From Chloroflexota bacterium (GTDB lineage Bacteria; Chloroflexota; Dehalococcoidia; GIF9; UBA5629), in NCBI GenBank assembly GCA_026389695.1, contig JAPLHI010000027.1, forward strand, positions 1 to 11,153: DNA of 11,153 bases, written 5' to 3'. Position numbers and translations under genes: made by a program. The notes below the pieces were generated by a model that had not been told where the DNA came from, ran no database searches, and saw nothing but the letters and a program-made list of their open reading frames with translations. Positions 1 through 6,418 of the stretch are shown in pieces; the stretch's first letter is position 1, and the number at the start of each line of letters is the position of its first letter.

Positions 1-239
1 AAAAAGGGATTGGTTAGCAGTTGGTGGCCACTGCCCGGAGAGTAAAAGGCTATTAAATCCCCTTGTTTAGGTGCCTCGAAAAGATACGAAAGCTTGTTGA
101 CGAGAATAAAATCTCCTTCCTGGTATGTAGGTAGCATGGAGACGTCGAAAACCTCGAATGCTTTTAGTGATAGCTGAAGGCCCAGGATAATAATCGCTAC
201 GACAAGCAGTGTAATCATGCATTCAAGTATTATTTTCAT
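1..239 (-). CDS. lepB: Signal peptidase I (type S26), N-terminal part
   Basis: Membrane-bound serine/lysine endopeptidase that cleaves signal peptides from exported pre-proteins on the outer face of the cytoplasmic membrane. The 79 codons in the window encode a short cytoplasmic start, one hydrophobic segment (about residues 8-28) and then the family box with the catalytic serine: the motif VSMLPT places the nucleophile at Ser34. This is followed by EGDFILVNKLSY and a PKQGDLIAF stretch, both typical of LepB just after the catalytic serine. The general-base lysine lies beyond the left edge and cannot be checked. Start taken at the ATG at 237-239; Met8 is an alternative, and the ribosome binding site in front of Met1 is poor (GGATAG). 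The gene is truncated only by the window boundary. Family assignment is firm from the motif order; no neighbour in the window shares its strand nearby. Confidence 0.87.
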   Translation of the reverse strand, partial: MKIILECMITLLVVAIIILGLQLSLKAFEVFDVSMLPTYQEGDFILVNKLSYLFEAPKQGDLIAFYSPGSGHQLLTNPF

Positions 240-442
240 GTAGAACTATCCGTGATAAAGGCGGTGAATTATTGGATATTAGGTCGCTGATAGTAATAAC
301 GGTTAAGTGGGTGCTAAAGTTTAGTGCTTTTATGATGTGGTAAATTGAAACCAGGTAAGGCCACTCGGGCCTTTCTCTTCAGTTATTCCGCAGATACTTA
401 GCCATGTTACACCCGGGCTGCAGAAACCGGCAATTCAACGTT

Positions 443-471
443 TTGACGAGGCTTTTACCAACAAGTATACT
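443..471 (+). promoter_or_regulatory. Sigma-70-type promoter upstream of tRNA-Arg
   Basis: TTGACG at 443-448 and TATACT at 466-471 are separated by exactly 17 bases, giving close matches to the housekeeping -35 and -10 consensus. Transcription would start near 478, leaving a leader of about 94 bases before the tRNA. That leader contains an inverted repeat, CGCCGTT (523-529) with AACGGCG (543-549), followed by ATTTT. The rest of the 240-571 gap shows no recognisable gene. Confidence 0.6.
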
Positions 472-571
472 TCGACTGAAAATGAGGTATTTGAAAAACA
501 TTATTAGCAAAAATGGCACCGACGCCGTTATGTCAACCGCTAAACGGCGATTTTAGCTTCATTTTTTACAT

Positions 572-645
572 GCGCCTGTAGCTCAGCGGACCAGAGCATC
601 GGTCTTCGGAACCGGGGGTCGTGGGTTCGAATCCCTCCAGGCGCG
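572..645 (+). tRNA. tRNA-Arg, anticodon TCG
   Basis: A 74-base cloverleaf can be folded by eye. The acceptor arm GCGCCTG (572-578) pairs perfectly with CAGGCGC (638-644), with discriminator G645. The D stem is GCTC/GAGC, and the anticodon stem TCGGT/ACCGG closes loop CTTCGGA (604-610), placing anticodon TCG at 606-608. The variable loop is GGGTC, and the T arm is GTGGG-TTCGAAT-CCCTC (621-637). Anticodon TCG reads arginine CGA and, through wobble, probably other CGN codons. CCA is not encoded: the sequence after G645 is TATCT, so CCA would be added enzymatically. One oddity is a T-T mismatch at the second T-stem pair (622 with 636). The gene sits about 90 bases downstream of a strong promoter and immediately upstream of a toxin-antitoxin cluster, a common integration neighbourhood, though I see no repeated tRNA 3' end. 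Confidence 0.9.
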
Positions 646-705
646 TATCTATTGTTACCGTTCTATCCGATTTAGCTAAATACAGGGCGCAATTTCAGGC
701 TGTTA

Positions 706-711
706 TATAAT
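706..711 (+). promoter_or_regulatory. Possible -10 box for hicB-1
   Basis: A perfect TATAAT hexamer lies 21 bases before the hicB-1 start. No convincing -35 is found at 16-18 bases spacing. A 10-bp palindrome TTTAGCTAAA (671-680) lies just upstream and could be part of an operator, but it is short enough to be chance. The ribosome binding site GAGGAT, 5 bases before the ATG, is good. Confidence 0.3.
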
Positions 712-732
712 TAATATCGCTGAGGATAAGAC

Positions 733-960
733 ATGAAGGTATATAACTATACGGTAATTTTCGAACCTTTAGAAGAAGGCGGATTTGATGTCATAGTACC
801 GGCTATACCTGAAATATGCACCTGCGGAGAGACGCTTGAGGAGGCACGTGAGATGGCCGAGGATGCTATTCGCTGCTACCTCGAGAGTGCTCTGGAAGGT
901 AATGAGCCTATCCCTCAGGATAAAGAACCGTCACTGGAACGCATAGCCGTAAAGCTATAA
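733..960 (+). CDS. hicB: HicB-family antitoxin, module 1
   Basis: Small 75-residue protein with the HicB fold: an N-terminal beta strand YTVIFEPLEEGGF, the VPAIPEICTCGETLEEA segment that matches the usual V-P-D/A-L-P-x-x-x-T-x-G-x-T-x-x-E-A pattern, then a helix EMAEDAIRCYLESALEGNEPIP. In known systems HicB binds and neutralises the HicA mRNA interferase and often represses its own operon. Here the C-terminal DNA-binding extension seen in longer HicB proteins is absent, so autoregulation would need another factor. The start is well supported by GAGGAT five bases upstream of the ATG. Its partner hicA begins one base after this stop codon but is frame-disrupted, so this may now be an orphan antitoxin. 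Order antitoxin-toxin, as in the second module downstream. Confidence 0.88.
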   Translation: MKVYNYTVIFEPLEEGGFDVIVPAIPEICTCGETLEEAREMAEDAIRCYLESALEGNEPIPQDKEPSLERIAVKL

Positions 961-961
961 T

Positions 962-1203
962 ATGTCCAAACTGCCTGTTCTAAAAGGCAAGGAAGTACTG
1001 AATGCCCTTACATCAAACAAAGGGGCGGATTTTTCATTCATCATCAGCGAGGTAGCCACGCACGCTTGAAACACAGCATCAAAAGAAATTTAAGTGTCAC
1101 CGTCCCGGTCCACAGCAAAGATTTACCCGAAAAGACACTGCGCAGGATAATCAAGCAGGCAAACCTGAGCGAGGCGGACTTCCTGAAACTTATATCGGAT
1201 TAG
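962..1203 (+). pseudogene. hicA: HicA-family mRNA interferase, frame-disrupted
   Basis: The start frame from ATG 962 reads MSKLPVLKGKEVLNAL, the classic HicA N-terminus, but stops at TGA 1067-1069 after 35 codons. The remaining HicA sequence continues in the frame one base back. It reads GFFIHHQRGSHARLKHS from about 1027, then TVPVHSKDLPEKTLRRIIKQANL, to TAG 1201-1203. The conserved GSH histidine that is catalytic in HicA lies in this second part. One missing base near the GGGG (1022-1025) or a slip on the TTTTT (1030-1034) would restore a normal-length protein of about 80 residues. HicA is a small double-stranded-RNA-binding-fold toxin that cleaves mRNA. The frame break could be a genuine mutation, a base-calling error in a homopolymer, or less likely programmed -1 frameshifting; the sequence at the joint is not a canonical X-XXY-YYZ slippery site. 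Confidence 0.85.
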
Positions 1204-1278
1204 CCAGAGAAGACTCTGTCAATAAACTCGGCAACCGAAGGCCGCGGCTTAGTATCCCTCCAATCACGTAATGCCGGA

Positions 1279-1307
1279 TTAATGTCATATACCGTTTGTT
1301 GTATACT
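1279..1307 (+). promoter_or_regulatory. Possible promoter for the second hicBA module
   Basis: TATACT at 1302-1307, the same -10 hexamer used upstream of the tRNA, is preceded at 17 bases by TTAATG (1279-1284), a poor -35. Transcription would begin near 1314, just before the GAGG ribosome binding site (1317-1320), which leaves a very short leader. Confidence 0.35.
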
Positions 1308-1328
1308 TATGGGAGCGAGGAAACGATT

Positions 1329-1547
1329 ATGGAACGCACATTTGAAGCAACAATAGAAAAGCGCGATAAATGGTATATCGGGTGGGTGGATGAAGTACCC
1401 GGCGCGTTTAGCCAGGGTAAAACCATCAAAGAAGTACAGGAAAATCTTGTCGAGGCGGTTCAACTTATCCTTGAAACTCAGGATGAACTGAATACTGAAG
1501 ACACGGGTACCAAGCTATACAAGAAAAAAATCCGGGTTCAAGTTTAG
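1329..1547 (+). CDS. hicB: HicB-family antitoxin, module 2
   Basis: A 72-residue HicB-like antitoxin. It begins MERTFEATIEKRDKWYIGWV, continues with VDEVPGAFSQGKTIKEVQENLVEAVQLILE (about residues 25-53, given here as separate motifs VPGAFSQG, TIKE and NLVEAV), and ends in a charged tail. The pattern of a beta strand, a P-G/L-x-x-x-Q/T-G-x-T turn and a long helix is typical of the family. It would sequester the HicA toxin encoded 5 bases downstream. The ATG at 1329 is chosen over an upstream TTG at 1296 because GAGG at 1317-1320 sits 8 bases before it and the family alignment starts there. Like the first HicB it lacks a C-terminal DNA-binding domain. The two HicB proteins are only distantly similar, which argues for two independently acquired modules rather than a local duplication. 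Confidence 0.85.
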   Translation: MERTFEATIEKRDKWYIGWVDEVPGAFSQGKTIKEVQENLVEAVQLILETQDELNTEDTGTKLYKKKIRVQV

Positions 1548-1551
1548 TCAG

Positions 1552-1749
1552 TTGAAACGGCGCGATCTGATTAAATATCTAACCGGCAAGGGTTGTACTC
1601 TCCACAGAGAGGGGGCAAAACACTCCGTATTTATCAATTCCATCAACAGAAAATCGGCAACTGTTCCCCGCCATACAGAAATCGATTTCACACTTGTGCG
1701 CAGAATATGCCGGGAATTACGCATAAGTATTCCTGACAAAAAAAGCTGA
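1552..1749 (+). CDS. hicA: HicA-family mRNA interferase toxin, module 2
   Basis: A 65-residue YcfA/HicA-type toxin. Features are the N-terminal MKRRDLIKYLTGKGC, the catalytic-histidine motif REGAKHSVF (His24), INRKSATVPRH with the conserved V-P-R-H, and the C-terminal helix LVRRICRELRI. HicA binds and cleaves mRNA, blocking translation until HicB is bound. The start is TTG at 1552-1554, five bases after the hicB stop codon, so translation is probably coupled to hicB. No good ribosome binding site or ATG is seen in frame nearby, and a near-zero spacing is usual for the family. All visible conserved residues are present, so this module appears functional, unlike module 1. No rho-independent terminator follows; the next gene is convergent and ends at 1795. 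Confidence 0.87.
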   Translation: MKRRDLIKYLTGKGCTLHREGAKHSVFINSINRKSATVPRHTEIDFTLVRRICRELRISIPDKKS

Positions 1750-1794
1750 GTGATCTTTTTGCTCCACAGGACTAACCTGGATTGAATAACAGGT

Positions 1795-4260
1795 CTACTC
1801 GCTCCATTCCTTGGTGACGGTGGCGAGATTCTGATTCACTATTTGCAGTATGGCGGGTATCTGCGATATCAGCATAATCAATACCGCCGCAGTGCAGGCA
1901 ATGATATAGGATCGCATCGACACCTCCGGCGGGGCCATACTGATCACGTCCTCGGCGCTTGTAGACATCGCTTCGAAAAACATCCGGCTGATGTATTTGC
2001 CCAGCGGTATGCCCGCCGCTACCCCAATTGCAGCGATCAATATGTTTTCCAGCGAGATCATGAAGGCTAACATCCTGTCTCCCAGCCCCACCGCCCTCAT
2101 AACGGCCATCTCCCTGGTACGCTGTGTTATATTAACCATCACGCCGTTAAAAATAATGGCCGCGCCCAGCGCTGTGCCCATCAGCAGCATAATGCCGATC
2201 ATGACCCAGAAAAATCCCATCTGCTCATCGATCATTTTCCTGGTGTCCGTCACAATTTCCATTGAGGCCACCTGCGGGATATTATAGATTCTTTTCAGCG
2301 TGTACGAGTCCGGCTGGCCGTCGAATCTCACCATGATGCCGGTTGCCGCGCCAAAATCGCGCTGCAGCTTCTGCACTTCTCTCAGCGGCATGTATGCCCT
2401 GCCCCCCACATATGACCAGACGTAACCTCCCAGCCTTTTATCGGTTTCACCCACGGTGCCGGTGAGCGGCTCCAGCCTCAGGATATCGCCAATCTGTGCT
2501 CCCAGCTTATCTTTGTAGGAGTAAGGCAGCAGGATACTCTCGGCTGAAACGTCTATCTTCGTCCCATCCTGTGTAATCAGATTGAGCATACTTGAATTTT
2601 CCTGTATGCCCTCGATGCTGGTATCGATTTTTTTATCTTTAAAGCGTATGCGGTACGGTATATCCAGCACGGCCTCGGCCCCGGCAATCCCTTCCAGGTG
2701 GCTGATCAGGCTTACGTTGGAAGCGGCGCTCTCACCCTGCAGGTGTATCAGCGCATCGTATTTTTGAACCGTATCCCACTGGCGGGCGAAGGACTCGTCG
2801 ACCGCGTCCACGAATGACATGGCCACCAGCACCATGATGATAGCGGAGGCGATGCCCGAGGCCATGAACAGGCTGCGCCTGAAATTGCGCAATACATTGC
2901 GTATGGGCATTTTAATGTAATAGGGAAACGGCCTTAGCATATAGGTCAGTACCTTCATCACGAACCTGTTGCCGCCGCCCGGCGTAGCGGGCCGCATGGC
3001 CTCGGCAGGTTGTATGCGGATGGTGGACCAGGCCGGTACCAATCCCGCTATCAGCGGTATAGACAGGCCTGTAATAATTCCCGCCAGGATGGTGCCCCAG
3101 TGCACTTCGGTTTCAATTATCGGTATGTTCAACTGCTGCACATACATTTCCGTGAGGCCGTTGGCCAGAAGATGTCCCGCAATTACGCCGGTTATCGATC
3201 CCACAACTCCCACAACTATGGCGAATCCCAGGTAGTGCAACATAATAACATTCTGCCCGTAGCCCATGGCGCGCATCAGCCCGATCTGGATGCGCTGCGA
3301 TTCCACCAGCCGGTTGAGCAGAACATAGATGGTCAGCGAGGCCATCGCCAGAAAGAGCATGGGGAAGAGGAATGCCAGCATGGCGAACGATTCCATGTCC
3401 TGCCTGAGTAGCTGCACTACCGGCAGGTCTTTTCTCGCCGTCATATAGGCGGTACGTATTCCCTGCACTATATCGATACGCCGGTTTTGCAGCACAACGG
3501 GATCATCTTTGGAGGTCATCCTCTTGATGTAGTTACGTTCCAAGATCGTTTTCACCTGGTCCAGTATCCTATCGCGGTCCTTATCCGGCGCCACGGAGAT
3601 CGTAACCTCGTTGATCATGCCTTCCATATTGAATATTTTCTCGGCGTTTTTCAGCGGCATGAAAATGACGCCGAATGTGCGTGGTGTGGGCATAGGTTCC
3701 TGCGCGCTCTTCACGATCCAGATATGTTCGGGACTCATCACTATGCCCCTGATGCGGAAACGCATCTTGACCTGCTCATATTCCAGCGTCAGCCAGTCAC
3801 CCGGCTTGAGATTGTAGTAAGTGGCAAAATGCCTTTCCACCAGGATTTCACGCCCTGACGATCCGCTGAAATAATTGCCCACCTCGATCTCAACCCTGTT
3901 TACCCCGGGCATTTCGTTCTCCGGTAACGTGATGACTCTGCCCACTACCTTTTCCCCACTTTCTCCTCCCATATCTATAAAGAGGTCTTCCACTATGCGA
4001 CCGTAAGCATCAACTCCGGCTATTTCGTTCATATCCTTGACCGCGTTACGGCTCACCCCATCCACTGAAACCCAGTAATCAGCCATATTCAGGCGGTCGT
4101 AGAAAGCGTTATAGGACATATTCAGGTTCAGGTAGGCTTCATAGCAGCAGACGAAGATCAGAATACCGATGAATATGATCAGAGATACCGCGCCGTACTG
4201 GATTTTACCCTTCCACAGGTCGCGCAGTGATTTCAGGATGATCCTGGGGACTTTTACCAT
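1795..4260 (-). CDS. ABC transporter permease, two-module FtsX/MacB type
   Basis: An 821-residue integral membrane protein that works with the ATPase encoded just upstream. The two halves have the same plan. Each has a membrane segment (about 22-44 and 464-486), a large extracytoplasmic MacB-type domain (about 45-285 and 487-680) and an FtsX domain of three membrane segments (about 292-316, 341-369, 388-410, and 682-706, 732-754, 784-806). Each FtsX domain carries the diagnostic cytoplasmic motif after its first segment, IQIGLMRAMGYG near 325-335 and REMAVMRAVGLG near 716-727. Such permeases couple ATP hydrolysis to conformational work in the outer domains (macrolide or peptide efflux, lipoprotein release) rather than forming an open channel. 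The ATG overlaps the end of the ATPase gene by 7 bases (ATGGTAA), indicating translational coupling. No membrane-fusion partner is encoded next to it, so the substrate cannot be inferred. Confidence 0.88.
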   Translation of the reverse strand: MVKVPRIILKSLRDLWKGKIQYGAVSLIIFIGILIFVCCYEAYLNLNMSYNAFYDRLNMADYWVSVDGVSRNAVKDMNEIAGVDAYGRIVEDLFIDMGGESGEKVVGRVITLPENEMPGVNRVEIEVGNYFSGSSGREILVERHFATYYNLKPGDWLTLEYEQVKMRFRIRGIVMSPEHIWIVKSAQEPMPTPRTFGVIFMPLKNAEKIFNMEGMINEVTISVAPDKDRDRILDQVKTILERNYIKRMTSKDDPVVLQNRRIDIVQGIRTAYMTARKDLPVVQLLRQDMESFAMLAFLFPMLFLAMASLTIYVLLNRLVESQRIQIGLMRAMGYGQNVIMLHYLGFAIVVGVVGSITGVIAGHLLANGLTEMYVQQLNIPIIETEVHWGTILAGIITGLSIPLIAGLVPAWSTIRIQPAEAMRPATPGGGNRFVMKVLTYMLRPFPYYIKMPIRNVLRNFRRSLFMASGIASAIIMVLVAMSFVDAVDESFARQWDTVQKYDALIHLQGESAASNVSLISHLEGIAGAEAVLDIPYRIRFKDKKIDTSIEGIQENSSMLNLITQDGTKIDVSAESILLPYSYKDKLGAQIGDILRLEPLTGTVGETDKRLGGYVWSYVGGRAYMPLREVQKLQRDFGAATGIMVRFDGQPDSYTLKRIYNIPQVASMEIVTDTRKMIDEQMGFFWVMIGIMLLMGTALGAAIIFNGVMVNITQRTREMAVMRAVGLGDRMLAFMISLENILIAAIGVAAGIPLGKYISRMFFEAMSTSAEDVISMAPPEVSMRSYIIACTAAVLIMLISQIPAILQIVNQNLATVTKEWSE

Positions 4261-4958
4261 TCCAGCCTGTCTGGATCGAGCGGGTGCTCGTTCTCCGTTA
4301 TTTCCACTATCTGTCCATCGCGCATGCGGATGAGCCGGTCCGCTATGGCACCCACGGGAGCGTTGTGCGTAACCACGATGATCGTCTTATGGCTGGACTG
4401 GTTGAGCGTGCGCAGCAGCTTGAATATACGCTTGCCCGTCTCGAAATCCAGGCTGCCGGTAGGCTCGTCGCACAGTATCACAGGGGGATCGGTTGCCAGT
4501 GCACGCGCAATGGCCACGCGCTGGTTTTCGCCGCCGGAAAGTTCGCCCGGGAAATGGTCCATGCGTTGATCCAGGCCCACCTCTTTAAGCAGCGCTTCCG
4601 GTGGCATAGGATTCTTGGCCAGCTCAGCGGCAAACTCCACATTTTCCCTGGCGTTCAATGTGGGTATCAGGTTAAAAAATTGAAAAATAAATCCGATCTG
4701 GCGCCGCCGGTACTCCGTAAGCTGCGACCTGCTCATCTTGGAGACGTTGATGTCGTTGACCTCAACCAGCCCGGAGGTGGGCACATCCAGTCCGCCGATC
4801 AAATTAAGCAAAGTGGTCTTTCCCGAACCGCTTGGGCCGAGCAGGACGATAAACTCACCGGGGAAGACCTCCAGCGATACATCTCTCAGCGCTACGACCT
4901 CGGTATGGTCCATACGGTAGATCTTGGTGACTTTATCTAACCTTACACTTGGTTTCAT
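4254..4958 (-). CDS. ABC transporter ATP-binding protein, LolD/MacB type
   Basis: A 234-residue cytoplasmic ATPase of the family that pairs with FtsX-like permeases. Visible motifs are Walker A GPSGSGKTT (41-49), Q-loop Gln93 in FIFQFFNLIPTL, signature LSGGENQRVAIARAL (140-154), Walker B VILCDEP with catalytic Glu165, D-loop GSLD, and switch His198 in VVTHN. The signature has Glu-Asn where many relatives have Gln-Gln, which is within normal variation. The reading frame extends nine codons further to a TTG at 4985. I place the start at ATG 4958-4956 because GAGGAG lies nine bases in front of it and MKPSVRLDKVTKIY matches the family start. It is the first gene of a two-gene operon; its stop codon overlaps the permease start. 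Confidence 0.92.
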   Translation of the reverse strand: MKPSVRLDKVTKIYRMDHTEVVALRDVSLEVFPGEFIVLLGPSGSGKTTLLNLIGGLDVPTSGLVEVNDINVSKMSRSQLTEYRRRQIGFIFQFFNLIPTLNARENVEFAAELAKNPMPPEALLKEVGLDQRMDHFPGELSGGENQRVAIARALATDPPVILCDEPTGSLDFETGKRIFKLLRTLNQSSHKTIIVVTHNAPVGAIADRLIRMRDGQIVEITENEHPLDPDRLEW

Positions 4959-5011
4959 CTGAACCGGCTCCTCTATTAGCAACAATACTTCTTGAAGCGG
5001 ATGGTTGCCGT

Positions 5012-5044
5012 ATTATAGTCCGTTTCCCGCTCTACTGATAGTAG
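5012..5044 (-). promoter_or_regulatory. Possible promoter with dyad for the ABC operon
   Basis: On the minus strand a perfect TATAAT (plus-strand 5012-5017) precedes the ABC ATPase start by about 54 bases. There is no consensus -35. Instead a perfect dyad CTACT-GAT-AGTAG (5032-5044) covers the -35 position, as expected if an activator or repressor binds there. The dyad is short and could be chance. Confidence 0.4.
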
Positions 5045-5110
5045 CAATAAACACCTGCCCTGACAATATCGCTTTTGCTCTGGCGGCGCCTGTGGGCTCC
5101 CCTCCCTGCT

Positions 5111-5139
5111 TTGACCGCATGTGAGGGCTGCGCTAATAT
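5111..5139 (+). promoter_or_regulatory. Candidate promoter for the HAD phosphatase gene
   Basis: TTGACC (5111-5116) and TAATAT (5134-5139) are spaced by 17 bases. The predicted start of transcription (about 5146) falls at or after the first ATG of the gene. So either the mRNA is leaderless from ATG 5149, translation begins at a later codon such as GTG 5182, or this is not the promoter in use. Confidence 0.4.
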
Positions 5140-5142
5140 GTT

Positions 5143-5904
5143 ATGCCAATGGCACGGTCATACCGCAGCATCACCCCGGAAGTGTCGCGCCGCATCAGGC
5201 TCATCATGGCGGATGTGGATGGCACCCTGAATACCGGTGGAGATGATGTCAGCCCCCGTGTGAGGGATGTTATTAAGGGCCTGCAGGACCGCGGCATTAT
5301 GCTGGGCCTGGTTTCCGGCCGCACCGATCCCCTGCTGGTAAAGATGGCCGGGATGCTGAACATCGGCGGCCCGCTCATTGGGGAGAACGGCGCGGTTGCC
5401 AGGCTGTCACCTGACAGCGGGCTGGTGGACCTGGGCTATTCACGCCGTCCGGCGCTTGAAGCGCTGGAGCAGTTGAAAGCCAGGTACCCCGGTCGTGTCC
5501 GGGAGCGGGAGGACAACAGCGAGAGGCTGATCGATGTTGTATTTTGGGCTGACGGCATAACGTCTGAGGAGCTGAAACAAGGATTGCAGGACGTCCAGCT
5601 ACTTGACTCCACTTATATACTGCACCTCATGTCGAAAGGCATCGACAAAGGTAAAACGCTGCTGAGGCTGCTGGGACAGATAGACGGGGGAAAGATCAGG
5701 GCGGACGAGGTGCTGGTCGCGGGCGATTCCATGACCGACCTCTCGCTATTCAAGCTCTTTCCTATAAGCGTGCTAATACCCAATCCCCACATCCCCGCAG
5801 CCGACAGGAAGATACTCCTTAAAGCCGCTGCGTATAAAAGTGACCATGAAGCCGGTGAAGGCTTTGTTGAAGTGGCCGCGCATATAATTAATGTTCGAAC
5901 ATAA
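5143..5904 (+). CDS. HAD-superfamily phosphatase (Cof / phosphoglycolate phosphatase-like)
   Basis: A 253-residue soluble hydrolase of the haloacid dehalogenase superfamily. Motif I MADVDGTL gives nucleophile Asp24 and acid/base Asp26, and motif II is LVSGR (Ser58). The motif III lysine is in MSKGIDKGKTLL (Lys169, or Lys165), and motif IV AGDSMTD gives magnesium ligands Asp195 and Asp199. Between motifs II and III lies a cap of about 100 residues, the C2-type arrangement of the Cof, sucrose-phosphatase and archaeal phosphoglycolate phosphatase groups. The likely reaction is Mg-dependent hydrolysis of a small phosphate ester; the exact substrate cannot be read from sequence. The start is uncertain. 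ATG 5143 is taken, but GAGGG lies 15 bases away, and GTG 5182 would give a typical compact HAD start (MSRRIRLIMADVDGTL). It is transcribed divergently from the ABC operon and followed by repeats, with no clear terminator. Confidence 0.82.
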   Translation: MPMARSYRSITPEVSRRIRLIMADVDGTLNTGGDDVSPRVRDVIKGLQDRGIMLGLVSGRTDPLLVKMAGMLNIGGPLIGENGAVARLSPDSGLVDLGYSRRPALEALEQLKARYPGRVREREDNSERLIDVVFWADGITSEELKQGLQDVQLLDSTYILHLMSKGIDKGKTLLRLLGQIDGGKIRADEVLVAGDSMTDLSLFKLFPISVLIPNPHIPAADRKILLKAAAYKSDHEAGEGFVEVAAHIINVRT

Positions 5905-5959
5905 AAAGTAATCATCACGAGCAGCTTGTTAACTCACCTCAATGACAGGAACAACCAAT

Positions 5960-6106
5960 GTCATCGCGAGGCCCTTTTTCAAGTGTCATTGCGAGGCACA
6001 AAGTGCCGTGGCAATCTCGTGGCTGAATCAATAGTGTCATCGCGATCCCTTTTTTTTGTCATCGCGAGGAGCGAAGCGACGTGGCGATCTCTCAGCCTGT
6101 ATCCCC
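5960..6106. repeat. Tandem pair of REP-like palindromic repeats
   Basis: Two roughly 76-bp units start at 5960 and 6036. Each opens with GTCATCGCGA followed by C-C-C and a T tract, then carries a longer palindromic unit: 5985-6025 (GTCATTGCGAGG...GTGGCAATCTC) and 6058-6095 (GTCATCGCGAGG...GTGGCGATCTC). The outer stem is ATTGC (5988-5992) with GCAAT (6011-6015) in the first and ATCGC (6061-6065) with GCGAT (6084-6088) in the second, each 18 bases apart. The first has a perfect inner hairpin GGCAC-AAA-GTGCC (5995-6007); the inner part of the second is only partly paired. I recall this repeat family as frequent in Dehalococcoidia and some other phyla. No reading frame here is convincing. The rest of the gap (6107-6180) holds only a short hairpin, CGCCTG-CCCA-CAGGCG (6151-6166). 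Confidence 0.8.
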
Positions 6107-6190
6107 ACTGAATCATATATCACAGCGCACTTACAGGTAACTAATAAGGCCGCCTGCCCACAGGCGACCCTCCCCAAAAATGTCATTGCG

Positions 6191-6418
6191 GGCATAAATG
6201 CCAAAAAAAGTTGCTAACATGGCCCTTTGTTACATTAACAATACTAGGGAATTTGCCTTCATTTAATACACGTTGTGGGCCCCATTTTTATGGATTGAGA
6301 ACCTCAATCATTGAATCGGTTGAATGATTAATTCTTAAATAGCCAAATAATATAAGAAAATAGTCTCAAAATGCGCTGTTAAAAGAAACTTCCAGCAACT
6401 TTTTTTGAGTATTATGCC
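6191..6418. mobile_element. MITE-like element, copy 1 (228 bp)
   Basis: A short non-coding element bounded by GGCATAA (6191-6197) and its reverse complement TTATGCC (6412-6418). The inverted ends extend to about 25 bp with a 4-base interruption, and include AAAAAAAGTTGCT on the left (6203-6215) and its complement on the right (6394-6406). Flanking CATTGCG is repeated directly on both sides (6184-6190 and 6419-6425), consistent with a target-site duplication. The boundary can also be drawn as an 8-bp inverted end with a 5-bp duplication. The interior is AT-rich, with a further small palindrome AATCATT...AATGATT and no coding capacity. Its movement would depend on a transposase encoded elsewhere. 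Confidence 0.75.

Noticed and set aside
357..379. Hairpin AAGGCC-ACTCG-GGCCTT followed by TCTCTT, terminator-like on the plus strand
   Set aside because: The stem is only 6 bp, the T tract is broken, and there is no plus-strand gene upstream in the window for it to end.
349..556. Two overlapping open stretches before the tRNA (349-510 without a start, and 404-556 from an ATG)
   Set aside because: Neither has a ribosome binding site or recognisable homology, and both overlap the promoter and leader; most likely chance frames.
1775..1794. Inverted repeat ACCTG...CAGGT between the convergent hicA-2 and permease genes
   Set aside because: A 5-bp stem with a 10-base loop and no T tract on either strand is too weak to call a terminator.
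5926..6111. Open frame of 61 codons on the plus strand through the REP units
   Set aside because: Its sequence is just a translation of the palindromic repeats; no protein signature.
6151..6166. Hairpin CGCCTG-CCCA-CAGGCG as terminator of the HAD gene
   Set aside because: It lies about 250 bases after the stop and lacks a T tract on the plus strand; the minus-strand side is followed only by TTATTAG.
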